Source of the DNA: Cohnella rhizoplanae
GTDB lineage: Bacteria > Bacillota > Bacilli > Paenibacillales > Paenibacillaceae
Assembly (NCBI RefSeq): GCF_948329515.1
Contig: NZ_CAOJCN010000017.1
Span: 62,001 to 126,000, forward strand
Direction of reading: 5' to 3'
Length of the DNA: 64,000 bases
In this document: piece after piece, positions 8,773-17,900 of the stretch
Numbering within the stretch: position 1 is the first letter of the stretch
How the letters are laid out: every line of letters starts with the position of its first letter
Program-made: the position numbers and the translations under genes
The notes under the pieces: model-generated
What the model was told of the DNA's origin: nothing
Databases searched by the model: none
The model's input: the letters and a program-made list of their open reading frames with translations, nothing else

Positions 8773-9747
8773 ATGGATAACAACGACACGCTGTCCGCGC
8801 CGCAGCTCGCGGCGAAGCCGCGACCGGCCGGGCTGAAGCTTTTTATGAAGAAACTCGTCTCGCAGCGCATGCTGGTTCTGATGTCCGTCCCCTTCGTCAT
8901 CTGGCTTTTTATTTTCAAGTACGTACCAGTCTGGGGCTGGACGATCGCCTTCCAGGATTACCAACCGTCGCTGGCCTTCAAGGAGCAGCAGTGGGTCGGA
9001 TTCGATCATTTCCGGTCGCTCTTCTCGGAGGATCGCTTCCTGATCTCCTTGCGCAATACGCTCGCGATGAGCGGCATCAATCTCGTGCTCGGATTCGTCA
9101 CGGCGGTATCGTTCGCTTTGCTGCTCAACGAGGTCCGCAAGGTCGCGTTCAAGCGCGTCGTGCAGACCGTCAGCTATTTGCCCCACTTCATCTCCTGGGT
9201 CGTCGCCGCAGGCATCATCCAGACGATGCTGGCGCCCGACGGCGTCGTCAACGAGCTGCTCAAGGGATTCGGCATGATCGAAAAGGGGCAGGAGTACCTG
9301 TTCCTCGGCAAGGCGGAATGGTTCTGGGGGATCTTCGGCGCAAGCTCGGTGTGGAAGGACGTAGGCTGGAATACGATCGTCTATCTGGCCGCCATCAGCT
9401 CGATCGACCCGGCGCAGTACGAGGCGGCGGAGATGGACGGCGCGGGACGCTTGAGACGGATGTGGTATATCACGCTGCCGGGCATCAAGCCGGTAATTAT
9501 CGTGCTGCTCATCATGAACATCGGCTATTTGCTGGAATCGGGATTCGAACCGCAGTACCTGCTCGGCAACGGCATGAACGCCGCTTATTCCGAGAACATC
9601 GACATTTTCGTGCTCAAATACGGCCTGCAGCAGTTTAACTTCCCGCTCGCCACCGCGGCTGGCATGTTCAAGACGGTCGTCAGCTTCATCCTGCTGTTCT
9701 CCGCCAACCATATTGCCAAGCGGTTGGGTCAAGACAGACTGTTCTAG
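8773..9747 (+). CDS. LplB-type sugar ABC transporter permease
   Basis: A 324-residue integral membrane protein with about six TM segments. The first TM is near residues 35-57. The EAA loop that docks the ATPase is visible as YEAAEMDGAGRLRRMWYITL (about 217-236). The N-terminal 30 residues are cytoplasmic and polar. It should pair with the next gene product as a heterodimeric channel for the LplA-type binding protein. AAGGAG lies nine bases before the ATG. No ATPase gene is in the cluster; such systems commonly share a housekeeping MsmX-type ATPase encoded elsewhere. Confidence 0.88.
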   Translation: MDNNDTLSAPQLAAKPRPAGLKLFMKKLVSQRMLVLMSVPFVIWLFIFKYVPVWGWTIAFQDYQPSLAFKEQQWVGFDHFRSLFSEDRFLISLRNTLAMSGINLVLGFVTAVSFALLLNEVRKVAFKRVVQTVSYLPHFISWVVAAGIIQTMLAPDGVVNELLKGFGMIEKGQEYLFLGKAEWFWGIFGASSVWKDVGWNTIVYLAAISSIDPAQYEAAEMDGAGRLRRMWYITLPGIKPVIIVLLIMNIGYLLESGFEPQYLLGNGMNAAYSENIDIFVLKYGLQQFNFPLATAAGMFKTVVSFILLFSANHIAKRLGQDRLF

Positions 9748-9763
9748 GAAAGAGGTGCTCTCC

Positions 9764-10699
9764 ATGGCGAACGCGACGGCTTCGACTCGGCCGGCCCGCA
9801 GTCCGCGGCGGAATTCTTCGCTCGGCGACCGGGTCTTCGATATATTGAATTACGTCTTCCTTACCCTGCTCATGGTCGTGACGCTGTACCCGTTCCTCAA
9901 CACGCTCGCCGTGTCGCTGAACGCCGCGAGCGATTCGATCAAGGGCGGCATCCATCTGTGGCCCCGCCAGTTCTCCAGCGAGAACTACAAGTTCGTATTC
10001 AACGAAGCGACGATCTACAACGCGACGCTCATCTCGGTGCTCCGCACCGTCATCGGCACCTTGGTCACGGTGTTCGCGTCGGCCATGGTCGCCTATACGA
10101 TCAGCCGGCAGGAATACGTGCTGCGCAAGCTGGTCACGATCGCCTTTATCATCACGATGTACATCAACGGCGGGCTGATCCCGAACTACCTGCTCATCCG
10201 GGACCTGGGTCTGATCAACAGCTTCTGGGTGTACATCCTGCCCGGCATTATCGGCGTGTTTAACTTGATTATCATCCGCTCCTTCATCGAGCAGCTGCCG
10301 GAGAGCGTGATCGAGTCGGCGCGGATCGACGGCGCGGGGGACTTCCGGACGTTCATCAATATCGTGTTCCCGCTATGCCTGCCCGTGCTGGCGACGGTGG
10401 CATTGTTCACGGCGGTGTATCAGTGGAATTCGTGGTTCGACGTGTTCCTGTACAATTCGTCCAACGTCAAGCTGAGCACGCTTCAGTACGAGCTGCAGAA
10501 GATCTTGCAGAATTCCAACACGACCTCCAGCGCCGAGACGGCGTTCGCGAATTCGTCGGCGGGCGCGGCGGTCAAGGTATCTCCGCTGTCGATCCGGGCG
10601 ACGATGACGATCGTGGCGGCCGTCCCGATGATCGTCGTCTACCCGTTCCTGCAGAAGTACTTCGTGAAGGGCATGACCGTCGGCGGCGTGAAGGGATAA
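9764..10699 (+). CDS. LplC/YtcP-type sugar ABC transporter permease
   Basis: A 311-residue permease of the carbohydrate CUT1 class. TM1 is near residues 27-50 (LNYVFLTLLMVVTLYPFLNT) and the EAA loop is SVIESARIDGAGDFRTF (about 183-199). A 25-30 residue insertion (NTTSSAETAFANSSAGAA) sits before the last TM, as is usual in YtcP. The C-terminal YFVKGMTVGGVKG is a family hallmark. The ATG at 9764 is chosen because AGAGGTG lies eight bases upstream and the gap to the LplB stop is then 16 bases. It is followed by the GH8 gene after 16 bases, so transport and hydrolysis are co-expressed. Confidence 0.88.
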   Translation: MANATASTRPARSPRRNSSLGDRVFDILNYVFLTLLMVVTLYPFLNTLAVSLNAASDSIKGGIHLWPRQFSSENYKFVFNEATIYNATLISVLRTVIGTLVTVFASAMVAYTISRQEYVLRKLVTIAFIITMYINGGLIPNYLLIRDLGLINSFWVYILPGIIGVFNLIIIRSFIEQLPESVIESARIDGAGDFRTFINIVFPLCLPVLATVALFTAVYQWNSWFDVFLYNSSNVKLSTLQYELQKILQNSNTTSSAETAFANSSAGAAVKVSPLSIRATMTIVAAVPMIVVYPFLQKYFVKGMTVGGVKG

Positions 10700-10715
10700 G
10701 AGAAGGGAGAACGGC

Positions 10716-11948
10716 ATGATGGTAAATGGGACAGGTGCGGGTGCGGGCGTAGGTACAAGTGCAGGTGCAGGTGCAAGTCCGGGTGCAGGTGTAGGTGCTG
10801 GTGCAGCCGCAGGCGCAGGCGCATTCGCGACGGGCGCGTATCCGAATTTGCTCGAACGTTACGGCTATGCGCCGGAAGAGATCGAGGCCAGGCTGACGGA
10901 TACTTGGCGGAGGTTGTTCGGGGACGAAGAGCGCACCCGGATCTACTACCCGTCCGGCGAGAATATGGGGTATATGCTGGACACGGGCAACCTCGACGTG
11001 CGGACCGAGGGCATGTCCTACGGCATGATGATGGCCGTGCAGATGGGCGACAAGGATCTGTTCGACCGGCTGTGGCGCTGGACGTGGACTTATATGCACA
11101 TGAAGGAAGGCCTGCATGCCGGATACTTCGCCTGGTCCTGCGCGACCGATGGGGGGCGGAATTCGTCCGGTCCTGCGCCGGACGGCGAGGAGTACTTCGC
11201 GCTGGCGCTGTTCTTCGCGTCGCACCGCTGGGGCGAAGGCGAGCCGCCGCTGGATTACGCGGCCAAGGCGCGGGACATTCTGCGCGCCTGCCTGCATAAC
11301 GGGGAGCGGGGGCCGGGGCATGCGATGTGGAACCTCGACAACCGGCTCATCAAGTTCGTGCCGGAGTGCGAGTACAGCGACCCGTCGTATCATCTGCCGC
11401 ATTTCTACGAGCTGTTCGCGCTCTGGGCGGACGAGGCGGACCGGCCGTTCTGGCGCGAGGCCGCCGCGGCGAGCCGGGCCTACCTGCCTCTCGCCTGCCA
11501 TCCGGAGACCGGGCTCTCGCCCGAGTACGCCCACTATGACGGCACGCCCAACGACGAACGCGGCTACGGGCATTTCTACAGCGATGCGTACCGGGTCGCG
11601 GCGAATGTGGGCCTCGAAGCCGCCTGGTTCGGCGCGACGCCGTGGATGGCGAGCGAGGCGGAGGCGATCCTGCGCTTTTTCGCGGACAAGGACCCGGCCG
11701 ACTACCGGCGCTACCGGATCGACGGGACGCCGTTCGATGAGCCGGCGCTGCACCCGGTCGGCCTCCTCGCGACCAACGCATGCGCGTCGCTCGCAGCGCC
11801 GGACGTCCCGCACGCGCGGGACGCGGTCGAACTGTTCTGGCGCACGCCGGTGCGCGAGGGCGAGCGGCGCTATTATGACAACTGCCTGTATATGTTCTCG
11901 CTGTTGGCGCTGAGCGGGCGGTACCGAATCTGGATGCCTTCGGCGTGA
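10716..11948 (+). CDS. GH8 reducing-end xylose-releasing exo-oligoxylanase
   Basis: A 410-residue enzyme close to Bacillus halodurans Rex (as recalled). It would remove xylose from the reducing end of xylo-oligosaccharides in the cytoplasm; no signal peptide is present. Motifs are LDVRTEGMSYGMMMAVQ with proton donor E98 (E70 in BH2105 numbering) and GHFYSDAYR with base D290. Other blocks are HAGYFAWSC, GPAPDGEEYFALALFFASHR and RRYYDNCLYMFSLLALSG. The first 36 residues are a Gly/Ala repeat absent from typical Rex proteins; the conserved fold begins near residue 40. It starts 16 bases after the permease stop and is part of the transporter operon, acting with the GH67 enzyme downstream. Confidence 0.9.
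   Translation: MMVNGTGAGAGVGTSAGAGASPGAGVGAGAAAGAGAFATGAYPNLLERYGYAPEEIEARLTDTWRRLFGDEERTRIYYPSGENMGYMLDTGNLDVRTEGMSYGMMMAVQMGDKDLFDRLWRWTWTYMHMKEGLHAGYFAWSCATDGGRNSSGPAPDGEEYFALALFFASHRWGEGEPPLDYAAKARDILRACLHNGERGPGHAMWNLDNRLIKFVPECEYSDPSYHLPHFYELFALWADEADRPFWREAAAASRAYLPLACHPETGLSPEYAHYDGTPNDERGYGHFYSDAYRVAANVGLEAAWFGATPWMASEAEAILRFFADKDPADYRRYRIDGTPFDEPALHPVGLLATNACASLAAPDVPHARDAVELFWRTPVREGERRYYDNCLYMFSLLALSGRYRIWMPSA
10734..10830 (+). repeat. In-frame hexanucleotide repeat coding the Gly/Ala leader of the GH8 enzyme
   Basis: About 16 degenerate copies of GGTGCA/GGTGCG encode a (Gly-Ala/Val/Thr/Ser) dipeptide run directly behind the start codon. The unit is six bases, so copy changes keep the reading frame and alter only leader length. 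Confidence 0.85.
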
Positions 11949-11994
11949 GGGGCCGCGATTCGTAGCCTGGCGTACAAGATCAATGAAGGAGCAG

Positions 11995-12022
11995 GAGTCT
12001 CTGAATGCCGGAGACTCTTTTT
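11995..12022 (+). terminator. Terminator-like hairpin between GH8 and GH67 genes
   Basis: GAGTCTC at 11995-12001 and GAGACTC at 12011-12017 form a perfect 7-bp stem with a 9-base loop, followed by TTTTTA. It lies 25 bases before the GH67 start and may partly terminate the operon, or GH67 may have its own promoter. Confidence 0.7.
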
Positions 12023-12046
12023 ATTTGCACGGGGAGAGGAGCATGA

Positions 12047-14209
12047 ATGATGGATGCCAATCGGGCGGCGGACGGGAGATATGAAGGATGCGGGGAAGAG
12101 GCGGGAGCAGTGAACGGGAGATATGAAGGATGCGGAAAAGAGGAAAGAGCGGTTTACGGCGAGTACGAGCAAGCATGGCTGGGTTATAGGCGGATAGAAG
12201 ACGGGGCGCTGCGCGTAAAGTATGCGGCGGTCTGCGGGCGACTGATCGTTGTGGGAGCCGGCACGGAGTTGGAATCGGCGCGGCTCGAGCTAAGAAGCGC
12301 GATCGCGGGTCTGCTCGGCAGCGAGCCGGAGGAAGTGTCTGACGCGGAGTCGGCAGACGTTGGCGGGGTACCGGGAGGGCCGGCGATTATTGTCGGGCTG
12401 GCGGATACCGTGAGAGAGAGCCGGTATGCGCCGGCGTCGGCCGCGGCCGACCTGCCGGACGCCGATGCGCTCGGCAGCGAAGGCTACGCGATCCGGTCCG
12501 GGACGAACGGCAGCGTCTACCTGCTGGGGGGCGGCGCGAAGGGTGCGCTATATGCCGCGTTCGGCTTCATCCGCATGCTGCAGACGGGCGGCGATATCGG
12601 CGGCCTGCGTATCTTGGAGCGGCCTGCGTATCCGCTGCGCATGATCGACCATTGGGACAACGCGGACGGGACGGTCGAGCGCGGATACGCGGGCGGCAGT
12701 CTGTTTTTCGACGGGGGACGGATAGGCGAGCGGATGGGGAGAATCCGCGATTATGCGCGCCTCCAGGCGTCGATCGGCATCAATGCGGTGGCGATCAACA
12801 ATGTCAACGTTCACGCGGAGGAGACGCGGCTGCTCGCACAGGACCGACTGGACGATGTGGCACGGGTGGCCGACGTCCTGCGCGCTTATGGGATCGCGTT
12901 ATATCTAAGCGTCAACTTCGCCGCGCCGATCGAGCTCGGCGGGCTCGGGACGGCCGACCCGCTGGATCCGGCCGTCGCGGCGTGGTGGCGCGAGACGACG
13001 GCGGAGGTGTATAGGCGGATTCCCGGCTTCGGCGGCTACGTCGTCAAGGCGGACTCCGAGCATAGGCCGGGTCCCTTCACCTACGGGCGGAACCACGCGG
13101 ACGGCGCGAACATGCTGGCCGATGCGCTCGCCACGCACGGCGGCACGGTCATATGGCGCTGCTTCGTCTACGACTGCCGGCAGGACTGGCGTGACCGACG
13201 GACGGACCGCGCACGCGCCGCCTACGATCACTTCATGCCGCTCGACGGCGCGTTCCGGGACAATGTCGTGCTGCAGATCAAGCACGGGCCGATGGACTTC
13301 CAGGTGCGGGAGCCGGTATCGCCGCTCTTGCTCGGCCTGCGGCGCACGAGGATCGCGCTGGAGCTGCAGATTACGCAGGAGTACACGGGGCAGCAGCGCC
13401 ATCTCTGTTATCTGCTCCCGATGTGGAAGGAAGTGCTGGACTTCGACGCGGCCGGCGACGACCGCAAGGTAGCCGACGTAGCGGGCGGGTTCGCTGCGGT
13501 ATCCAATATCGGTACCGACGCCAACTGGACCGGCCACCTGCTGGCGCAGGCCAACTGGTACGGCTACGGGCGGCTGGCTTGGGACCCTTCGTTGCCTGCC
13601 GAGGCGATCGGGCGCGAGTGGATTCGCATGGCGCTGGGACCGGACGCGGCCGTCGAAGAGACCGTAATCCGGATGCTCATGGACTCGCATGCCATTTACG
13701 AATCGTACACGGCGCCGCTCGGCGTCGGCTGGATGGTCCAGCCCAACCACCATTACGGACCTAGCGTCGATGGCTACGAATACAGTCCGTGGGGCACCTA
13801 TCACTACGCGGACCGCGACGGGATCGGCGTCGACCGGACCGTCGCCACCGGGACCGGTTACGCGGGACAGTATCCCGCTGCCGCCGCTTCGGCGTACGAG
13901 TCTCCGCAGACCTGTCCGGACGAGCTGCTGCTCTTTTTTCACCATGTACCCTACGACACACGGCTTAAGAGCGGCAAAACGGTCATTCAACACATCTACG
14001 ACACCCGCTTCGAAGGCGCCGACCGGGCGGCCGGCTTGCTCGCAGCCTGGGATAGCATCGCAGACAGCCTTCCATCGCGCACCTATGTCGAAGTCCGGAC
14101 GCGTCTCGCCCACCAGGCCGAGCACGCGCGGGAGTGGCGGGACCAGCTCAACACCTACTTCTATCGCAAATCCGGCATCCCCGACGCGCTCGGCCGGACG
14201 ATCTACTAA
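12047..14209 (+). CDS. aguA: GH67 alpha-glucuronidase
   Basis: A 720-residue intracellular enzyme that cleaves 4-O-methylglucuronic acid from aldouronates. The three catalytic carboxylates are recognised by spacing against Geobacillus AguA (E285, D364, E392, as recalled): here E338 in KADSEH, D417 in GPMDFQVREP and E445 in TQEYTG, all shifted by exactly 53. That shift comes from an N-terminal extension with a 14-residue repeat (GRYEGCG units). The core includes the N-terminal alpha/beta domain (to about 190), the TIM barrel and the helical C-terminal domain. GGGGAGAGGA precedes the ATG; another ATG at 12043 is out of frame. Together with the transporter and GH8 it completes aldouronate breakdown. 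Confidence 0.93.
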   Translation: MMDANRAADGRYEGCGEEAGAVNGRYEGCGKEERAVYGEYEQAWLGYRRIEDGALRVKYAAVCGRLIVVGAGTELESARLELRSAIAGLLGSEPEEVSDAESADVGGVPGGPAIIVGLADTVRESRYAPASAAADLPDADALGSEGYAIRSGTNGSVYLLGGGAKGALYAAFGFIRMLQTGGDIGGLRILERPAYPLRMIDHWDNADGTVERGYAGGSLFFDGGRIGERMGRIRDYARLQASIGINAVAINNVNVHAEETRLLAQDRLDDVARVADVLRAYGIALYLSVNFAAPIELGGLGTADPLDPAVAAWWRETTAEVYRRIPGFGGYVVKADSEHRPGPFTYGRNHADGANMLADALATHGGTVIWRCFVYDCRQDWRDRRTDRARAAYDHFMPLDGAFRDNVVLQIKHGPMDFQVREPVSPLLLGLRRTRIALELQITQEYTGQQRHLCYLLPMWKEVLDFDAAGDDRKVADVAGGFAAVSNIGTDANWTGHLLAQANWYGYGRLAWDPSLPAEAIGREWIRMALGPDAAVEETVIRMLMDSHAIYESYTAPLGVGWMVQPNHHYGPSVDGYEYSPWGTYHYADRDGIGVDRTVATGTGYAGQYPAAAASAYESPQTCPDELLLFFHHVPYDTRLKSGKTVIQHIYDTRFEGADRAAGLLAAWDSIADSLPSRTYVEVRTRLAHQAEHAREWRDQLNTYFYRKSGIPDALGRTIY
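12072..12155 (+). repeat. In-frame 42-bp tandem repeat in the GH67 leader
   Basis: Two close copies begin at 12072 and 12114 and encode 14-residue units of the type GRYEGCGxExxAV; a third, degenerate copy (GEYEQAW) follows and merges into the conserved fold. Being 42 bases long, the unit keeps frame. Confidence 0.85.
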
Positions 14210-14311
14210 CGGACTCGCGTCGACCGGGATTGCTTGCACGTCGCGGGGAGCTGCTGCTGAGCGAATCGCCTCTTGTAGTGAAGGCGATGGGTCGGCGCAT
14301 TGGCGCTCGGC

Positions 14312-14719
14312 TTTGTTCCTAACCGAGACTTCCTGCGCAGAGAGGCGTTGGCGGCGAGCGGGTTTGTTCCTAACTGAGACTACCTACGCAGAGAAGCGTT
14401 GGCGACGAGCGGGTTTGTTCCTAACCGAGACTTCCTGCGCAGAGAGGCGTTGGCGGTGAGAGGGTTTGTTCCTAACTGAGACTACCTGCGAGGAGAAGCG
14501 CCGGTGGCGAGCGAGTTTGTTCCTATCAGAGACTTCCTACGCAGAGAAGCGTTGGCGACGAGCCGGTTTGTTCCTATCTGAGACTACCTGCGCAGAGAGG
14601 CGCCGGTGTCGAGCGGGTTTGTTCCTAACTGAGACTACCTACGCAGAGAGGCGTTGGCGACGAGCGGGTTTGTTCCTATCTGAGACTACCTTCGCATAGA
14701 AGCGCCGGCGGCACGCGGA
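14312..14719. repeat. Intergenic tandem repeat array 2, exact 51-bp period, eight copies
   Basis: Copies start at 14312, 14363, 14414, 14465, 14516, 14567, 14618 and 14669, all exactly 51 bp apart. The unit begins TTTGTTCCTAACTGAGACTA and continues with a GC-rich half containing GCAGAGAGGCGTTGGCGACG. Substitutions are scattered, while length is strictly kept. The array fills most of the 714-base gap between the GH67 and GH10 genes. Because 51 is a multiple of three, open frames run through it (17-residue periods), but they lack ribosome binding sites and are judged non-coding. Confidence 0.93.
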
Positions 14720-14739
14720 TTAGTCCGCATCCAGCAATT

Positions 14740-14754
14740 CTATAATTTTTATAG
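14740..14754 (+). promoter_or_regulatory. AT-rich palindrome with TATAAT upstream of the GH10 gene
   Basis: CTATAA and TTATAG form a 15-bp palindrome just after the repeat array; it contains TATAAT at 14741-14746. It may hold the -10 box of the xylanase promoter or be an operator. No good -35 box is seen 17 bases upstream. Confidence 0.35.
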
Positions 14755-14821
14755 TAAGTACCATACTTTGCCGGGTACAGCCCGCCTGCTCGAGATTGCA
14801 TAATGGAGGAACGCAAGCGAC

Positions 14822-14836
14822 TGTTAAGCGCTTACA
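14822..14836 (+). promoter_or_regulatory. cre-like / LacI-family operator upstream of the GH10 gene
   Basis: TGTTAAGCGCTTACA resembles the ideal catabolite-responsive element TGTAAGCGCTTACA with one extra T in the left half. It lies 87 bases before the xylanase start, where CcpA or a LacI-family regulator would repress. The single-base insertion makes this tentative. Confidence 0.45.
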
Positions 14837-14923
14837 TTCGAGCCGGGCATCGACGCATCGGCGCAGCGCGACGGCTAGCTCCGCTTGCGAATCCGTAAAC
14901 GAGGTCTAAGGGGGAATGCCTGG

Positions 14924-17900
14924 ATGTGGAAAAGACGACTCAAAGCCGCGCTTGCGCTTGTACTCGGCATCGCGATCGCGGCGCCGTCCGGCTGGGGCGC
15001 AGGTCAAGCGAGCGCGGCGGCGGTGGGAGATACGGTCATGAGCGCGAGCTTCGATACGGGGACGGACGGCTGGTTCAAGCGCGGGACCGAGACCGTCGCG
15101 CAGTCGACGGCGACCGCGCAGAGCGGGGCGGGCAGCCTGCTCGCGACCGGCCGCACCGCGACCTGGAACGGACCCGGCGTCAACGCGAACGCGCTGGTAC
15201 CGGGCGCCACCTATGATTTTTCCATATACGCCAAGCTGAAGGAAGATTCGGCGGTCGCCACGGCGACGGTCGAGCTGACGATCAATCAGCAGGGCCTGCC
15301 GCAGAACGACCCGGGCGCGTATGCCAAGATCGACGCTAAGCCGGTCACGGCCGCGGACTGGGTGCTGCTCCAGGGCCGGATGACCGCCGACGCGCGCGCC
15401 ACCGGGTACCAGGTGTACGTGCAGTCCACCGACAACGCGACGGTCGACTATTATGTGGACGCGTTCGCAGTGAAGCTGGTGTCGCTGCCGTCCGAGGAGC
15501 CGCAGCCGTCGACGACGATTCCCGTCGTTCTCTACCACAAGGTGAACGCGGTCGCCGAATCGGGCAACGATTACCAGACGACGCTCGATCTTTTCAAAAA
15601 GCAGATGAAGTACCTGTCGGATAACGGCTACACGACGCTGTCCGCGAAGCAGTACGAAGAGATGCTCAGCGGAGATCTGGCGCCGCCGGAACGGCCGATT
15701 CTGCTGACCTTCGACGACGGTACGCCGGACTTCTATACCAACGCCTGGCCCGTCCTGAAGCAGTACGGCATGAAGGCGACGCTCTTCATCGTGGCCGACT
15801 GGATCGGGGAAGGTAAGTACGGGATGACGACCGCGCAGCTGGAGGCGCTGGCGGCAGACCCCAATCTCGATCTGCAAAACCACACGAAGACGCATGGTGA
15901 CCTGACGCAGATGGCGAAGTCGACCGCGCAGGCCGATATCGCCGCCGGCGGCGCGTTCCTGGAGAGCCTGACGGGCGAGCGGCCGCGGATGCTGGCCTAT
16001 CCGAACGGCGCCTTCAACGCGGACGTCGCGCAGGCTGCGGCAGCCGAGGGCATCGAGCTGGCCTTCAAGGTAGGCAGCGGCATCACGCGGCCGACCGACG
16101 ACAAGCTCGCGCTCGGCCGCGAGATGGTGCTGGCGGGCGACACGCTCGCGACCTTCGCCTCCAAGATCGGCGGACCGACGCCGCCGGCCGAGCCGGGGCC
16201 GGTCTCCGGCACCGTCGTGCTGTCCCAGAGCTTCGAGGACGGGCAGGCGGGCGGCTGGGAAAACCTGAGCTGGGGCGGCACCGGTACGATCGGCGTATCT
16301 CCGGATACGGCCTCGGACGGCGCCAAGTCGCTTAAATACAGCGGACGCGGCTCGCGTGCCAGCAGTCCGACGCTGAATCTGACGGGCGTCATGCAGTCGG
16401 GACGCACGTACGATCTATCCCTGAAGGTAAGGCTGGGCGAAGGGACCGATACGCTGCATCTCGCGTCCAAGGTCGCGTCGCCGCTGCTGGAGAATCAGTA
16501 TCCGTGGCTGGCGGGCGAGCGCGAGGCGGGCGCGGACGGCTGGACGACGTTCGAGGTCAAGAGCTACGAGGTGCCGGCGAGTACGTCCGAGCTGCGTATC
16601 TGGGTCGAATCCGCGACGAGCTCGACCTCCGTGGCGGACATGTACATCGACGAGGTCGTCGTGAAGGACGTCACGCCGGACGACGGCACGCCCGGAGGAG
16701 GCGAGCAGGATCAGAGCGGCGTGCTGGCCGACTTCGAAGACGGGCAAGGCGACTGGGTGCGCCGGTTCGGCGACGGGAATATTGCCGTATCGGACGCAGC
16801 CAATCATACGGCAGGCGGTTCGAGCAGTCTGCTCACCACCGTTTCCCAGCAGTACGACGGTCCCCTGCTCGACGTGATGGGCAAGATGCATAAGGGCTTC
16901 AAGTACAGCCTGTCGGCTTGGGTGCGGATGGCGCCTGGGCAGTCGCCGACGGCGCTGCGGATCTCCGTGCAGTCCGGCGACAGCGCGTTCACCAACGTAT
17001 CCGCCAATGCGAACGTGACTGCGGACGGCTGGGTACAGCTCAGCGGCACGTTCACCGTCGCGACGACGCCGTCCGTACTGCGGGCGTACGTTGAAGCGGC
17101 CGACAGTATCGGAGACGAGCGCTCCTTTTACCTGGACGACTTCGCGCTCGCCTACGTCGGGCCGGTGGCCGGACCGCTGCCGATCCAGACGGACATCGAC
17201 CCGCTGAAGGAAGCGTACGCGGATGCGTTCAAGATCGGCGCGGCCGTGGAGCCGGCGCAGATCGAAGGCGACGCCAAGGCGCTGGTCGACTATCACTACA
17301 GCTCGATCGTGGCGGAGAACTCCACCAAGCCGGCTTCGCTCAACCCGTCCGAGGGCGAGTGGAACTGGGCTTCTGCGGACAAGATCGCGCTGTATGCCAA
17401 GGATCACGGCCTGGACTTCCGTCTGCATACGCTCGCCTGGCATTCGCAGGCCGCCGAGTGGATGTTCCGGGACGAGGCGGGCCAGCCGCTGGCCGCGACG
17501 CCGGCCAACAAGACGCTCGTGCTGGAGCGGCTCACGACGTACATCGAGACGGTAGCGCGGCATTTCAAGGCGCTCGGCGTCCAGATCCAGTCCGTCGACG
17601 TCGTGAACGAAGTGATCGACGAGGGCCAGCCGGACGGCATGCGGAAGAGCGAGTGGTTCCGCCTGACCGGCACGGACTTCATTAAGACGGCGTTTACCGT
17701 CGCGCGCCGGGAGCTTCCGGACGCCAAGCTGTATATCAACGACTACAATACGCACGATCCCAAGAAGCGCGATTTCCTGTTCAACCTCGCGACGACGTTG
17801 AGAGACGCAGGCGTGCCGATCGACGGCGTGGGCCATCAGACGCACATCAACGTCAGCGGGCCATCGGTCCAGCAGATCTCGGACTCGATCCGCAAGTTCG

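Noticed and set aside
10572..11813. Long minus-strand frame opposite the GH8 gene
   Set aside because: It is a high-GC shadow frame with Cys/Thr low-complexity from the antisense of the hexanucleotide repeat; the plus strand has clear GH8 homology.
13689..14699. Open frames with a 17-residue repeat (LFLTETSCAERRW-type) through array 2
   Set aside because: They are open only because 51 is a multiple of three; they lack a ribosome binding site and start inside GH67 or the array.
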